Virus record (IMG/VR): IMGVR_UViG_3300034375_006619
Location: 1 to 42,317 of that record
Source of the DNA: a virus
Length of the DNA stretch: 42,317 bases
Reading direction: 5' to 3' (one strand)
Part shown: positions 6,353 to 13,535 of the stretch, piece by piece
Numbering within the stretch: the first letter of the stretch is position 1
Layout of the letters: the number at the start of each line of letters is the position of its first letter
The notes under the pieces: generated by a model
Told to the model about the DNA's origin: nothing
What the model saw: only the letters and a program-made list of their open reading frames with translations
Database searches by the model: none
Position numbers and translations under genes: made by a program

Positions 6353-6596
6353 CTGCCAGCTCCTCCACTGCGTCCGTGGCCCAAATTTCCACGGTTAGCT
6401 TATGCTGCGGTCGCAGCCATTCCTTTAGCATCTTGTCGCCATCAATGCGCTGCGCCATCCACTCGCCGAAAGCCCTAAGGCCTCCGAAGGCCGCAATCAT
6501 GCCGTCAGCGTCTGCCTCAAATGCGTCGTCAAACTGCGCGATCAACTTCTCCGCCTTCGCGTGAATCTCGCGTGCGCGTGCTTGTTTGCTGGTCAT
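6345..6596 (-). CDS. hypothetical helical protein
   Basis: 83 aa, largely helical. It starts with a basic amphipathic stretch (TSKQARAREIHAKAEKLIAQ) and ends acidic. Overlaps the upstream gene by 4 nt (ATGA). Not recognised. Confidence 0.65.
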   Translation of the reverse strand: MTSKQARAREIHAKAEKLIAQFDDAFEADADGMIAAFGGLRAFGEWMAQRIDGDKMLKEWLRPQHKLTVEIWATDAVEELADE

Positions 6597-7063
6597 TCTA
6601 CCCCACCCCCGATCAGCGCAAAGCCCTCTTTTGCCAGCAAAACAACAAGCTCGGCGCGTTCTTTTGCGCGCAAGGTGCGCGCCTTGGCCGCTTCCACATC
6701 TTCCGCATCAATAGCGCGGATTCGGTCGCGCAGCTCGATCACGGTAGGCTTTCGCAGCTTTTCGGCGAGGCCTGTAACCTTCTTTACTTCCGCCGCCAAC
6801 TCGATACGCGTCCTTTCCCGCTCCCACTGGTCGCGCGTAACGATTGCAGCATCCCAGTCATCAGCCTTACAGGTTAGTGCTCGCTGGGATCTAAAGTATA
6901 ACAACCTGCTTGAAAAGTCCCACTCATATTCGCCACGTTTTGGCGGGGCCGGAAGGGCGCCGCTAGTGAAATGCACTGCCAGCTCGTTTTTGTCTTGAGT
7001 AGCAACGCTGCCAGCGGCAGGCCACTCGGCAAGCTCTCTCGCCAAAATCTCTACTAGTTTCAT
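6593..7063 (-). CDS. hypothetical phage protein
   Basis: 156 aa, MKLVEILARELAEWP start. This N-terminus is common among small early proteins of tailed phages. The C-terminal half (about 80-140) is a charged helix, probably coiled coil. GAGGTGG precedes ATG 7063. Function unknown. Confidence 0.65.
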   Translation of the reverse strand: MKLVEILARELAEWPAAGSVATQDKNELAVHFTSGALPAPPKRGEYEWDFSSRLLYFRSQRALTCKADDWDAAIVTRDQWERERTRIELAAEVKKVTGLAEKLRKPTVIELRDRIRAIDAEDVEAAKARTLRAKERAELVVLLAKEGFALIGGGVE

Positions 7064-7084
7064 CTTTCCACCTCTAATTATTGG

Positions 7085-7258
7085 TTATTCTTCGTCGTCG
7101 ATATCGACACCGACCAGCGCAGCATAGGCATATAGCCGGTCAATTTCAAGCGGTTTTAGCCTGCCTTGTCGTGCTCGCAGCGGCGAAATGTCGGCCCGCT
7201 TGCAAATTACCTCAAGCGGGTGGCCTTCTTTGATTAGCGCTGTTAGGACTGGATGCAT
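7085..7258 (-). CDS. small HTH-like protein
   Basis: 57 aa, MHPVLTALIKEGHPLEVICK then RADISPLRARQGRLKPLEID. The spacing of small and hydrophobic residues resembles a Cro/Xre-like helix-turn-helix. Overlaps the upstream HTH gene by 16 nt. Acidic tail DIDDEE. Likely regulator or DNA-binding accessory (inference). Confidence 0.55.
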   Translation of the reverse strand: MHPVLTALIKEGHPLEVICKRADISPLRARQGRLKPLEIDRLYAYAALVGVDIDDEE

Positions 7259-7593
7259 CGGTGCTTACCTTTTGGAATTGTGACTGCATCGTGGGGCGTG
7301 TAGCGGTTGGATATTCGCCGCTGCACAACGCTAAGCGACAACCCGTTAGCCGCGCCGTAACGCTCCCACAGTTGACGCACTGTCATGGATTCGCCGCGAT
7401 ATGTCAAGCGGCCAGCCTCAAGCGCGCAGATACCGCTAAGCGGCTGAGGCTTGCGGAAGATCGGCCAGTGAAGGCCGTATTCTTCCGCTAGCTGCTTAAC
7501 CTGCTGCGGGTTAAGGCGAAGCTCTTTAGCCGCCTCGGTCTTCGTCTTGCGCGCCGCTATGGCCTCCTGCATGTACTGCTTAACGGTGCTCAT
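7243..7593 (-). CDS. protein with two putative HTH segments
   Basis: 116 aa. Residues about 14-42 (TKTEAAKELRLNPQQVKQLA) form a first helix-turn-helix. Residues about 65-110 (RGESMTVRQLWERYGA then RISNRYTPHDAV) look like the small DNA-binding repeats attached to phage HNH/homing endonucleases, but no nuclease domain is present. It may be a remnant of such an enzyme or a stand-alone regulator. ATG 7593 is coupled to the upstream stop by ATGA. Confidence 0.6.
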   Translation of the reverse strand: MSTVKQYMQEAIAARKTKTEAAKELRLNPQQVKQLAEEYGLHWPIFRKPQPLSGICALEAGRLTYRGESMTVRQLWERYGAANGLSLSVVQRRISNRYTPHDAVTIPKGKHRCIQS

Positions 7594-8054
7594 GGCTTGC
7601 GGTAGCCTTTGGCGTAAAGGAAATCCGATAGCGTGGCGTTAGTAGCGAAGGCCTCGTCAATATCGGCATATAGCTGGTCTAGCTCGCGTTGTTCTTGGGT
7701 TTTTATGGGGCGGAAGCTTGAAGGGAAGTGTTCCACGGTTATGCTGTTTGCGCCTTGAATTACTGCGCAATCTCGCCAACTGCACCTTCCGCGGTGAACA
7801 ACAGTTACTTCCTCCCACATGCTTTCGCCTACCAAATACTCACAAACCGTACCCACCGGCGGCAAACCATCCTCGGGGCCGCGCCATTGTGGCCGCATCT
7901 CGATAAGCTTTTCGCTCGGCAGAGCGAGAAGAGGCGTCCAGCATTTAGTCTCAACCCACAGATAAAAACCTTTGCCGATCTTGTACCAATCGCCAGTTGC
8001 TTCTCCAAAATGAGAAGCACCCTCCGGCGCCTTGCTCCAGTCTGGTTTGGTCAT
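7590..8054 (-). CDS. KPDW-type phage protein
   Basis: 154 aa. MTKPDWSKAPEGASHFG starts a domain repeated in many phage early proteins and shared with 1279-1482 here. The middle (PPVGTVCEYLVGESMWEEV) is a second module also found in unrelated phage proteins. The helical C-terminus (EQRELDQLYADIDEAF) resembles tails that end such mosaic proteins. Function unknown. Confidence 0.7.
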   Translation of the reverse strand: MTKPDWSKAPEGASHFGEATGDWYKIGKGFYLWVETKCWTPLLALPSEKLIEMRPQWRGPEDGLPPVGTVCEYLVGESMWEEVTVVHRGRCSWRDCAVIQGANSITVEHFPSSFRPIKTQEQRELDQLYADIDEAFATNATLSDFLYAKGYRKP

Positions 8055-8200
8055 TGGTTTTGCTCCTTTCGGAAGATGGCCAACACAAGCAGGCCGATAG
8101 CTACGATTAAAGCAAAATACTTGGCGCCGTCATTCGGCGCAGTATTCGCCAGCAGCAGCCACAAGCAGGCGAACATATTGTATTTGTCGGTTTTGTTCAT
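8051..8200 (-). CDS. 49-aa membrane protein
   Basis: Two hydrophobic segments (about residues 9-19 and 28-43), the second followed by FRKEQNQ. The stop overlaps the next start (ATGA). The upstream gene overlaps it in the same way. Not recognised. Confidence 0.6.
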   Translation of the reverse strand: MNKTDKYNMFACLWLLLANTAPNDGAKYFALIVAIGLLVLAIFRKEQNQ

Positions 8201-8319
8201 TGCTTTTGCTCCATAACGCATACGCCATAATGATTGGAATCTATCAACCGGCCAATAGTGGAACCAACCGCCGCACCGATCAGCGACGAAAAAATCATAA
8301 CGAGAATAAAGTCTTTCAT
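8197..8319 (-). CDS. 40-aa membrane protein
   Basis: MKDFILVMIFSSLIGAAVGS is a single membrane segment or signal anchor with a short cytosolic start. Coupled on both sides by ATGA overlaps. Not recognised. Confidence 0.6.
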   Translation of the reverse strand: MKDFILVMIFSSLIGAAVGSTIGRLIDSNHYGVCVMEQKQ

Positions 8320-8546
8320 TGCTTCTGCTCCTTCTTCGCCTTTGCGTGGGCGATGGCGTTGTCGAATAGGCCTAAGACGGGAAGGCCGCTCCCAGGCGAA
8401 GTCTTCCAGTAGTCGGAATGAATCGCCATGCCGACGGCCAGTCCTTTGTAAAACCCGCCGTTTCCGCCAATATCCAAGTCATCTAAAGCACTCACAAGCA
8501 ATTCGCACACTCGCTTGCTTGCCGCTGAATTATTCATGTTGAACAT
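8316..8546 (-). CDS. hypothetical phage protein
   Basis: 76 aa; the start MFNMNNS at 8546 has GAGGG 7 nt upstream. The conserved-looking body RVCELLVSALDDLDIGGNGG followed by FYKGLAVGMAIHSDYW is one I associate with small phage proteins of unknown role. First gene after the promoter at 8583-8610. Confidence 0.65.
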   Translation of the reverse strand: MFNMNNSAASKRVCELLVSALDDLDIGGNGGFYKGLAVGMAIHSDYWKTSPGSGLPVLGLFDNAIAHAKAKKEQKQ

Positions 8547-8564
8547 TGCAAAACCCTCATTTTC

Positions 8565-8588
8565 TTATAGTGGTTAGCCGCCACTATA
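8565..8588. promoter_or_regulatory. inverted repeat over -10 and start region
   Basis: TATAGTGG, 7 bp, CCACTATA: a perfect 8-bp inverted repeat that includes the whole -10 of the promoter at 8583-8610 and covers the presumed transcription start. Could be an operator or a 5' RNA hairpin. Confidence 0.45.
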
Positions 8589-8610
8589 CAAGCTGGCGGC
8601 GCGGTGTCAA
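8583..8610 (-). promoter_or_regulatory. sigma70-like early promoter (TTGACA-N16-TATAGT)
   Basis: TTGACA at 8610-8605 and TATAGT at 8588-8583 on the minus strand, spacing 16 bp, identical in architecture to the promoters at 3940 and 9988. Confidence 0.85.
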
Positions 8611-8613
8611 TGG

Positions 8614-8820
8614 TTAAACGCGGTTAAATGCAGTAACGCGCAAAGTGCCCCCCGGCGTATCCTTCATCAATTCGACCGCCTTTCTCTTCGCCTCCGCAAG
8701 CACAGCATCCGAATCGGGTAGCCATGAGCGATACGAGGCAATGCAATGCCAGTAAGAAAAACTGCCTGTTCCGTCTTCGTGGAACTTCTCAAAGGCAACA
8801 AAGTAAGTCCGTTTGATCAT
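8614..8820 (-). CDS. hypothetical phage protein
   Basis: 68 aa, MIKRTYFVAFEKFHEDGTGS with a beta-rich start and the ending LRVTAFNRV. It resembles small beta-rich early proteins of enterobacterial phages. ATGA overlap with the upstream membrane-protein gene. Function unknown. Confidence 0.65.
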   Translation of the reverse strand: MIKRTYFVAFEKFHEDGTGSFSYWHCIASYRSWLPDSDAVLAEAKRKAVELMKDTPGGTLRVTAFNRV

Positions 8821-9014
8821 TTTTCATCACTCCGCAAACAGCTCAACACAGCACTACCAGCCCGACGAACCTCGACGCACTCGATACCGTGGCCGGTATC
8901 CCATAAGTAGACGCCCTGCTTCGACATTGTTCCGTAAAGACAGATAGCGAAGTAAGCAGCGCCAAGCCAAAACAGCGCAGACAGACCTGCGTCCTTTATT
9001 TTTTCGATGTTCAT
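8817..9014 (-). CDS. single-pass membrane protein
   Basis: 65 aa. Hydrophobic segment at about residues 10-29 (LSALFWLGAAYFAICLYG) and a polar Cys-containing C-terminus. GGGAGG lies about 8 nt before ATG 9014. Not recognised. Confidence 0.65.
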   Translation of the reverse strand: MNIEKIKDAGLSALFWLGAAYFAICLYGTMSKQGVYLWDTGHGIECVEVRRAGSAVLSCLRSDEK

Positions 9015-9029
9015 TTCATTCCTCCCTTG

Positions 9030-9377
9030 TTAGTCGGCATAGCGCCAGCTATAAACGTTGCCGCCGTTCCAGTCTACGTGCTGTTCATTTGCGCGATAAG
9101 CATTGCCGCTAATAAACTTAACTTCAACCTCCCGCCCCGCCATCGGTTTGCTATCGCTGAGACAGCGCCAAACCTTATCACCGCTCGATTGTGTCACGCC
9201 TATGCCGTGAACCTCCCGCACAGCCTCGCCAATGAGCTTTGACAGCTCGGGCCACTGGGTAGTGGTAATTTCTTTGGTAACTTTCACGGAAAGCGTGTTG
9301 CCTTCATCAACTACCCATGCAAGCCTTTCGTCGCCCTCCATGATACAGATAATGCCGGGGCGTTTTGTCATGGTCAT
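9030..9377 (-). CDS. hypothetical phage protein
   Basis: 115 aa, MTMTKRPGIICIMEGDERLA. GGAGATGA lies upstream of the first ATG, and the start overlaps the upstream stop (ATGA). The C-terminal YRANEQHVDWNGGNVYSW suggests a compact beta domain. No family recognised. Confidence 0.6.
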   Translation of the reverse strand: MTMTKRPGIICIMEGDERLAWVVDEGNTLSVKVTKEITTTQWPELSKLIGEAVREVHGIGVTQSSGDKVWRCLSDSKPMAGREVEVKFISGNAYRANEQHVDWNGGNVYSWRYAD

Positions 9378-9547
9378 AATTTCATCTCCGCTAAATCCTT
9401 GATCATTTTGTCAACCTTTGCCGGATGAAGCCAAGACCGCAGCGTCATAACCATAACGAATTCAGCGTATGCGTCCGGGCTGTTTTCTTTGTGCCATAGC
9501 GCAGATTGAGCCATAGCCTTTATTTGCTCATTGGTGTATTTGCTCAT
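9374..9547 (-). CDS. 57-aa hypothetical protein
   Basis: MSKYTNEQIKAMAQSALWHK then a helical body ending LAEMKL. Coupled to the next gene by ATGA. Helix-rich, no motif recognised. Confidence 0.55.
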   Translation of the reverse strand: MSKYTNEQIKAMAQSALWHKENSPDAYAEFVMVMTLRSWLHPAKVDKMIKDLAEMKL

Positions 9548-9552
9548 ATCTG

Positions 9553-9750
9553 CTACCCGCGTGCCTTAGCGATGGCAGCGATGGCCTTTGCGTACATCTC
9601 GCCCTCATGGTCACCAAGCTCCAGCCGGTCAGCAATACCAGCCAACGCCTCAAGCAAATCAGGTGCGGCGGCATCTACAGGGTCGGTCAAGCATCCACCC
9701 GGGAAAGGCTGATAACCATTCCCATTGGTTCCGTCGTATTTGTTTGTCAT
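9553..9750 (-). CDS. AAPDLLEAL-type small phage protein
   Basis: 65 aa. AAPDLLEALAGIADRLEL and a C-terminal AIAAIAKARG are hallmarks of a very common small phage protein group of unknown function. Overlaps the upstream gene by 4 nt. Confidence 0.7.
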   Translation of the reverse strand: MTNKYDGTNGNGYQPFPGGCLTDPVDAAAPDLLEALAGIADRLELGDHEGEMYAKAIAAIAKARG

Positions 9751-9953
9751 TTCGCGCGCTCCTTTAGCATAGTGTCGGCCACCGCATAAGAAGAAAGCGC
9801 AAGCACATGCTCGCCAATGGTATGTCGGCTAGACAAAAGCGAGTGCATAGCCACCAGTGCAAACAAATCACGAAGCGTAACGTCGCTGGAAGCCGTAAGA
9901 GCTTCGCCAACCTTCTGAACGTCAATCAACTTAGGGTTTTCTCTGTTTTCCAT
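9747..9953 (-). CDS. small phage protein
   Basis: 68 aa from MENRENPKLIDVQKVG, chosen because AGAGG lies about 7-8 nt upstream; an in-frame GTG lies three codons before. The core VTLRDLFALVAMHSLLSS and YAVADTMLKER resemble another frequent small phage family. First gene after the promoter at 9988-10015. Confidence 0.65.
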   Translation of the reverse strand: MENRENPKLIDVQKVGEALTASSDVTLRDLFALVAMHSLLSSRHTIGEHVLALSSYAVADTMLKERAK

Positions 9954-9987
9954 CTCTACCACCTCTCTGTTTTATGTTGTCCCGCGC

Positions 9988-10015
9988 ACTATACACACCC
10001 GCACGCAGTTGTCAA
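9988..10015 (-). promoter_or_regulatory. sigma70-like early promoter (TTGACA-N16-TATAGT)
   Basis: TTGACA at 10015-10010 and TATAGT at 9993-9988 on the minus strand, spacing 16 bp. Confidence 0.85.
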
Positions 10016-10032
10016 TAGCTGTTTAGCGCTTC

Positions 10033-10212
10033 CTAGCCGCCAGCCTTAACCAGTAGCGCGTTAATAATCGCCGTTGCGGATACACCAGCCGCTTCAAACT
10101 TCGCAAGCACCTCCGCCGCCTCAGGCTGCAATCGAATGCAGTTCAGCTTGCGCCCACCTCGCTCGATCAGCTTCTTGTCGTATGTCGCTACTTTTTCGGC
10201 GTTGGTTTTCAT
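10033..10212 (-). CDS. ribbon-helix-helix-like DNA-binding protein
   Basis: 59 aa. A lysine-rich start is followed by RKLNCIRLQPEAAEVLAKFE and then a second helix with ATAIINALLVKAGG. The strand-helix-helix layout (about residues 21-58) fits a MetJ/Arc-type repressor fold. GAGGGCG sits upstream of ATG 10212. It may autoregulate the adjacent promoters (inference). Confidence 0.65.
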   Translation of the reverse strand: MKTNAEKVATYDKKLIERGGRKLNCIRLQPEAAEVLAKFEAAGVSATAIINALLVKAGG

Positions 10213-10249
10213 TGTGCGCCCTCATAAGTGCGCCCCCGGCGCTTGGTTG

Positions 10250-10450
10250 TTAGTTAAAAACTTCGATCAGTTGGCAGTCTATTACCGTTATGCTTCCTCT
10301 GTCAGTGACAGCAACGCGGCCAGTTATCCCGTCTGGCAGGTCGTTATGCTGCATAAACTCAACAACCCGCCCTATTCTTTGTCCTATTCCCACGTTTATC
10401 AGGTCTCCGATCTTTACATCTGCGCCTTTGCGGCGCGTTGCGGTGATCAT
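10250..10450 (-). CDS. small beta-rich hypothetical protein
   Basis: 66 aa, VKIGDLINVGIGQRIGRVVE then GRVAVTDRGSITVIDC suggests a small beta barrel. ATG 10450 overlaps the upstream stop (ATGA). Not recognised. Confidence 0.6.
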   Translation of the reverse strand: MITATRRKGADVKIGDLINVGIGQRIGRVVEFMQHNDLPDGITGRVAVTDRGSITVIDCQLIEVFN

Positions 10451-10635
10451 TGAAGAACCTCCGCTACTTCGACCATTTGCTGGCCTTTTTTGAGGTTCTG
10501 GAGCCGTGACAACACTACATTTACATCATCCCATCCGGTCATGGCTGAAAATTCGCAAGCGCTTAGAAATGTACGGCTTACGCGAAGGATGACGTTTGTC
10601 TTTTTGCATACGGTGTAGATGCTTTCTTTTTTCAT
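10447..10635 (-). CDS. hypothetical protein
   Basis: 62 aa from MKKESIYTVCKKTNVI. The open frame continues far upstream into the repeat region, but only this ATG is preceded by GGGG (about 9 nt) and lies downstream of the promoter at 10675-10702. Contains LSACEFSAMTGWDDVN. Not recognised. Confidence 0.6.
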   Translation of the reverse strand: MKKESIYTVCKKTNVILRVSRTFLSACEFSAMTGWDDVNVVLSRLQNLKKGQQMVEVAEVLQ

Positions 10636-10674
10636 CTTGCTAACCCCTTTTCTGTTTTTCGTTTCGATGCGCTC

Positions 10675-10702
10675 AGTATAGTCATCTAACTTTAGAGTGC
10701 AA
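10675..10702 (-). promoter_or_regulatory. sigma70-like early promoter (TTGCAC-N16-TATACT)
   Basis: TTGCAC at 10702-10697 and TATACT at 10680-10675 on the minus strand, 16 bp apart, 40-60 nt before the gene at 10635. Confidence 0.65.
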
Positions 10703-10710
10703 GCGGTTTG

Positions 10711-11034
10711 CAAAAAAAAAGTGTGTGCTGAAAGCGTGTGCGCGTTTGCACACGGCACCAGCCGCTCTAGCACGGGCCTTTCAGCCGTTTTGTGTGCTTG
10801 TGTGCTGTGTGTGCTCCCCTCGCGCACGTGCACGCCCAGTCACGCCCGTGCACCCTATATATATATATATTAGTGTTAACACAGAATCTTATTATGGCGT
10901 TCACACCACACACCCAAACCGCGAACCGCGCACAGAGCACACAAGCACACAAAAACGCCGAAACCCGCGTGCTAGAGCCTCCGGCTGTGTGTGCTACGCT
11001 GCACACACTAGCACACACACAGCACACACACAAA
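10711..11034. repeat. large imperfect inverted repeat with GTGTGTGCT-type iterations; candidate origin
   Basis: Two 43-nt arms, 10764-10806 and 10936-10978, are inverted copies identical at 37 of 43 positions. Outside them GTGTGTGCT-like units recur (721-729, 807-814 and 988-994 of the 10.7-11 kb stretch) and the reverse AGCACACACA at 11010-11030. The centre holds a TA run (10857-10870) and the palindrome GTGTTAACAC (10873-10882). No credible ORF with a ribosome site lies here. It sits directly downstream of the PrimPol gene and between transcription units, as expected for a replication origin with an unwinding element. A structured RNA is the alternative. Confidence 0.55.
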
Positions 11035-11057
11035 AAACCCCGCACTTAGCGGGGTTT
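11035..11057 (-). terminator. rho-independent terminator after the PrimPol gene
   Basis: AAACCCCGC / GCGGGGTTT stem with a 5-nt loop and a U-run on the minus strand (11037-11032), four bases beyond the PrimPol stop codon. On the plus strand it has only three U. Confidence 0.85.
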
Positions 11058-11060
11058 CTG

Positions 11061-13307
11061 TTAGACGTTTCTTAATCGCCCGTTCTGGTCTATTAGTATT
11101 AGACCTTCATCGCACATAGCCCTCAGACGGCCTACGGCGCGTTTGTAGGCGTCTTTTCCAATTGCCCTATATGGCGCACGGAATCGCAGCTTTTGCGCCG
11201 CCTCGCGCACCGTTAGGGCCTTCTCGCTAAGCACCTCGATGATGGCTGATTCTTCGGTTTTCTCGCCTGACTCGCCAGCGTCGTGCAGCATGGTGGTCAA
11301 GTGGGTAGCCATAACGTCAACCAACTGCATCGCGCCCTCGATCATGCCGTCGCCAATAATGTCCGGCACTTCGGTGCCGTCGGCTAGAGACTCGATCACG
11401 TGCATCACTGATGCAACCTTGAGGACGTGAGTCTCAAACTTGCCCAGCCAAGACACAGCTACCATATCGCCAGATGCCAACAGGTCGCCCATTCTGGCTT
11501 CCATTGCGCGGCGGTGTTCGAGGATTGACAGATAGCCGGTCGAAGTCGCGCGTAGCTGGACGGTGTCGTCTAGGCTCTTTTGCCTGCCGTCCACGTTGAA
11601 GGCCATGCGCTCGCTGTACTTCTGCACGCAACGCTCGACGGCGCGGCGGATTGGTAGCAGATCAGAGTCGCTAAGCGGCTCACCGTGCAGGGTGCGCACC
11701 CCAAGCATTGACGGCTCGCTAACGTACATGAAGCGCTCAGCAAGGCCGCTGCCGTTGGATGCCGAAAAGATACGCGCGCAGCTTCCCGGCTGGGCGACCA
11801 ACACGATCGTTCCGTAAGCCACGCCTGAGAAGGTTTTGCGGTCTGTTCGTAGGCCGCTGACGTTTTCGCCAGCATAGCCCTTTAGTGCCAGCTCGTTAGT
11901 GCTGTGGAAATTGTTACCAGACCGGAACAGCGACATGAAGGCCGACTGCTCAGCTGAGGCGATACAGAACCGACCGTCCGCCCCGCTGGCAAGTGCGCGC
12001 TCAAGTGCCGCCGCCGTGGTGTCGGTCGTATTGCCGAAGGCGTAAAGCATTTGCGGATCTTCGTCGTCGATCTTGGCGTTGTACTGCGTGACGTACTCGT
12101 TGTGCGCGCGCATGGCGTCCTCGTAAGGGCGCAAAGCGACGTTCAGCAAGCGGCTTTTCTGAGTGGCTGGCGGCTGCTCGACCACGACGTAAAGGCCTGT
12201 CGCAATGGCGTCTGTTGAGCCTTGGTAGCGCACGCTGTAGTTGGTACACACCGAGGCAGAAGCCGAGCCGAGTATAGACATGAACGCCGACATTTCAGGA
12301 AATTCCAAGCAAAATGCAGCACGTTTGGCGAGCTTGCCGATCACGGTTTCGGCCAGTGGCTTAGGGATTCGTAGCGCGTCCGGCGCTTGCTCTTCTGGCT
12401 CTTCTGGTAGCACCATCGGCAGCGGGTGGAAGGTTACAGGCTCTTCCCATCCTGCTTGTTTTGCCATATGAACCAGAGTCCCCGCCGTGATGCCGCCACC
12501 CGACTTGAACGACGCCCACTTTTTGCGGTTTGCGGTCGGGTTGTTTTCGTCACTGCGTCTGCACCACTCGTCCCAAAGCTCGAAGCCTTCGCCATCGGTT
12601 GCTGCGTGAATCGCCATACCTAGGTTGATATAAACGTCGTAGTCCCTGCCGGGATTAGGGATAGCATCAACCATTCCGGCCAGCTGTTCGTGAGACAGGT
12701 TGTGATCTGCGCCGTCTACTGATACGCGAACAATGGCGGGGCGCTCTAGCAGCTTGATAAGCGCCTGCGGTGCGTCTTGTAGCTTGTCCGGCCAGCCAGC
12801 GTGGCGCTCGTATTCAAGGCCGCTTTTGTGCAGCGAGCCATAGCCGATCACAAAACCAGACGACTTAAAGTCGATGCCAGGATATTGCGGCAGACTACCG
12901 CGCAGCAGAACGTGAGCAGGCCGATTGTAGTAGATATGCCAGCCGCCGCCGCCAGTGGCTACGGTGAGCGTTCCTGACGACTTAAAGTCTATTCCGGTGT
13001 CTTCTACAAGCCGCTGGTAAGAAGCGCTACCACCGTTGCGCGGGTCTACGTCGATCACCAGATGATCGTCTACCAGCACGCCAAAGCCGGTGCGCATGGT
13101 CATGGCGATTACTTCAAGCTGGTCGTCACCCCACGTTGGCGCTAGTTGGTAGTTTGCGCGCCGAGGGTGTTTTCCGACAGCTTCGCAGTCTGGTTGCCCA
13201 CAGGCGCAACTGCCGTCCGGGTTAATGTCGTGCAACTCAAAGACGCGAAACCCCGCGTCTTGATAGTCAAGAAAAGACTCTAGGTTTCCATTGAACTCAA
13301 AGTCCAT
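11061..13307 (-). CDS. bifunctional primase-polymerase (PrimPol) with PriCT-2 and DUF3987 domains
   Basis: 748 aa. Residues 1-190 form an archaeo-eukaryotic primase/polymerase domain. It has CACGQPDC and GKHP near the N-terminus, the metal-binding pair D86/D88 in LVIDVDPRNGG, His124 in GGGWHIYYNRP and Asp146 in GIDFKSSG. Residues about 220-285 match a PriCT-2 primase C-terminal domain (GRDYDVYINLGMAIHA, WASFKSGGGI). The remainder resembles DUF3987, a helicase-like domain (EQPPATQKSRLL). It should prime and perhaps extend phage DNA; no family A, B or C polymerase is present in the window. Transcribed with the upstream HTH gene (one-base stop/start overlap) and ended by a terminator. Confidence 0.85.
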   Translation of the reverse strand: MDFEFNGNLESFLDYQDAGFRVFELHDINPDGSCACGQPDCEAVGKHPRRANYQLAPTWGDDQLEVIAMTMRTGFGVLVDDHLVIDVDPRNGGSASYQRLVEDTGIDFKSSGTLTVATGGGGWHIYYNRPAHVLLRGSLPQYPGIDFKSSGFVIGYGSLHKSGLEYERHAGWPDKLQDAPQALIKLLERPAIVRVSVDGADHNLSHEQLAGMVDAIPNPGRDYDVYINLGMAIHAATDGEGFELWDEWCRRSDENNPTANRKKWASFKSGGGITAGTLVHMAKQAGWEEPVTFHPLPMVLPEEPEEQAPDALRIPKPLAETVIGKLAKRAAFCLEFPEMSAFMSILGSASASVCTNYSVRYQGSTDAIATGLYVVVEQPPATQKSRLLNVALRPYEDAMRAHNEYVTQYNAKIDDEDPQMLYAFGNTTDTTAAALERALASGADGRFCIASAEQSAFMSLFRSGNNFHSTNELALKGYAGENVSGLRTDRKTFSGVAYGTIVLVAQPGSCARIFSASNGSGLAERFMYVSEPSMLGVRTLHGEPLSDSDLLPIRRAVERCVQKYSERMAFNVDGRQKSLDDTVQLRATSTGYLSILEHRRAMEARMGDLLASGDMVAVSWLGKFETHVLKVASVMHVIESLADGTEVPDIIGDGMIEGAMQLVDVMATHLTTMLHDAGESGEKTEESAIIEVLSEKALTVREAAQKLRFRAPYRAIGKDAYKRAVGRLRAMCDEGLILIDQNGRLRNV

Positions 13308-13477
13308 TAGCTACGCTCCAAATAATCCGACAACTTCTTGAGGGTTTTATAGGTCGGGTTTGCATCTTTATTGTTGGCTACCTCGCGCACAGTGTTGTAG
13401 TGGATGCCGGCTGCTTGCGCCACGGCTTGCAAGTTACGGTCGGCTAGTGCCGCCCTGATTTGGTCTAGTGTTTTCAT
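13307..13477 (-). CDS. HTH regulator
   Basis: 56 aa from MKTLDQIRAALADRNLQAVA. The helix-turn-helix spans about residues 15-40 (LQAVAQAAGIHYNTVREVAN), followed by YKTLKKLSDYLERS, as in small Xre/Cro-like proteins. The frame extends upstream with only a TTG, so the ATG at 13477 is preferred even though no Shine-Dalgarno is obvious. It is the first minus-strand gene at the divergent promoter pair, which makes it a candidate regulator of that switch (inference). Confidence 0.65.
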   Translation of the reverse strand: MKTLDQIRAALADRNLQAVAQAAGIHYNTVREVANNKDANPTYKTLKKLSDYLERS

Positions 13478-13506
13478 TGTGTTGTGGTTTTTTTGCTGTT
13501 TTGGTG

Positions 13507-13535
13507 TTGACAACGATAAACCAGACGCCTAAAGT
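13507..13535 (+). promoter_or_regulatory. promoter of the replication operon (TTGACA-N17-TAAAGT)
   Basis: TTGACA at 13507-13512 and TAAAGT at 13530-13535, 65 nt upstream of the Sak4-like gene. Overlaps the minus-strand promoter at 13513-13541. Confidence 0.75.

Noticed and set aside
10725-11075. Long open frames on both strands across the 10.7-11.0 kb repeat region
   Set aside because: They consist of CA/TG repeat translation, lack ribosome sites and exist in several frames at once; the inverted-repeat explanation fits better.
13307-13477. Lysogeny module
   Set aside because: The single small HTH gene is not accompanied by integrase, excisionase, partition genes or an attachment-site-like repeat.
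13474-13513. TTG start for the HTH regulator giving 68 aa
   Set aside because: It would begin inside the -10 of its own promoter, and the extra residues are low-complexity; ATG 13477 is preferred.
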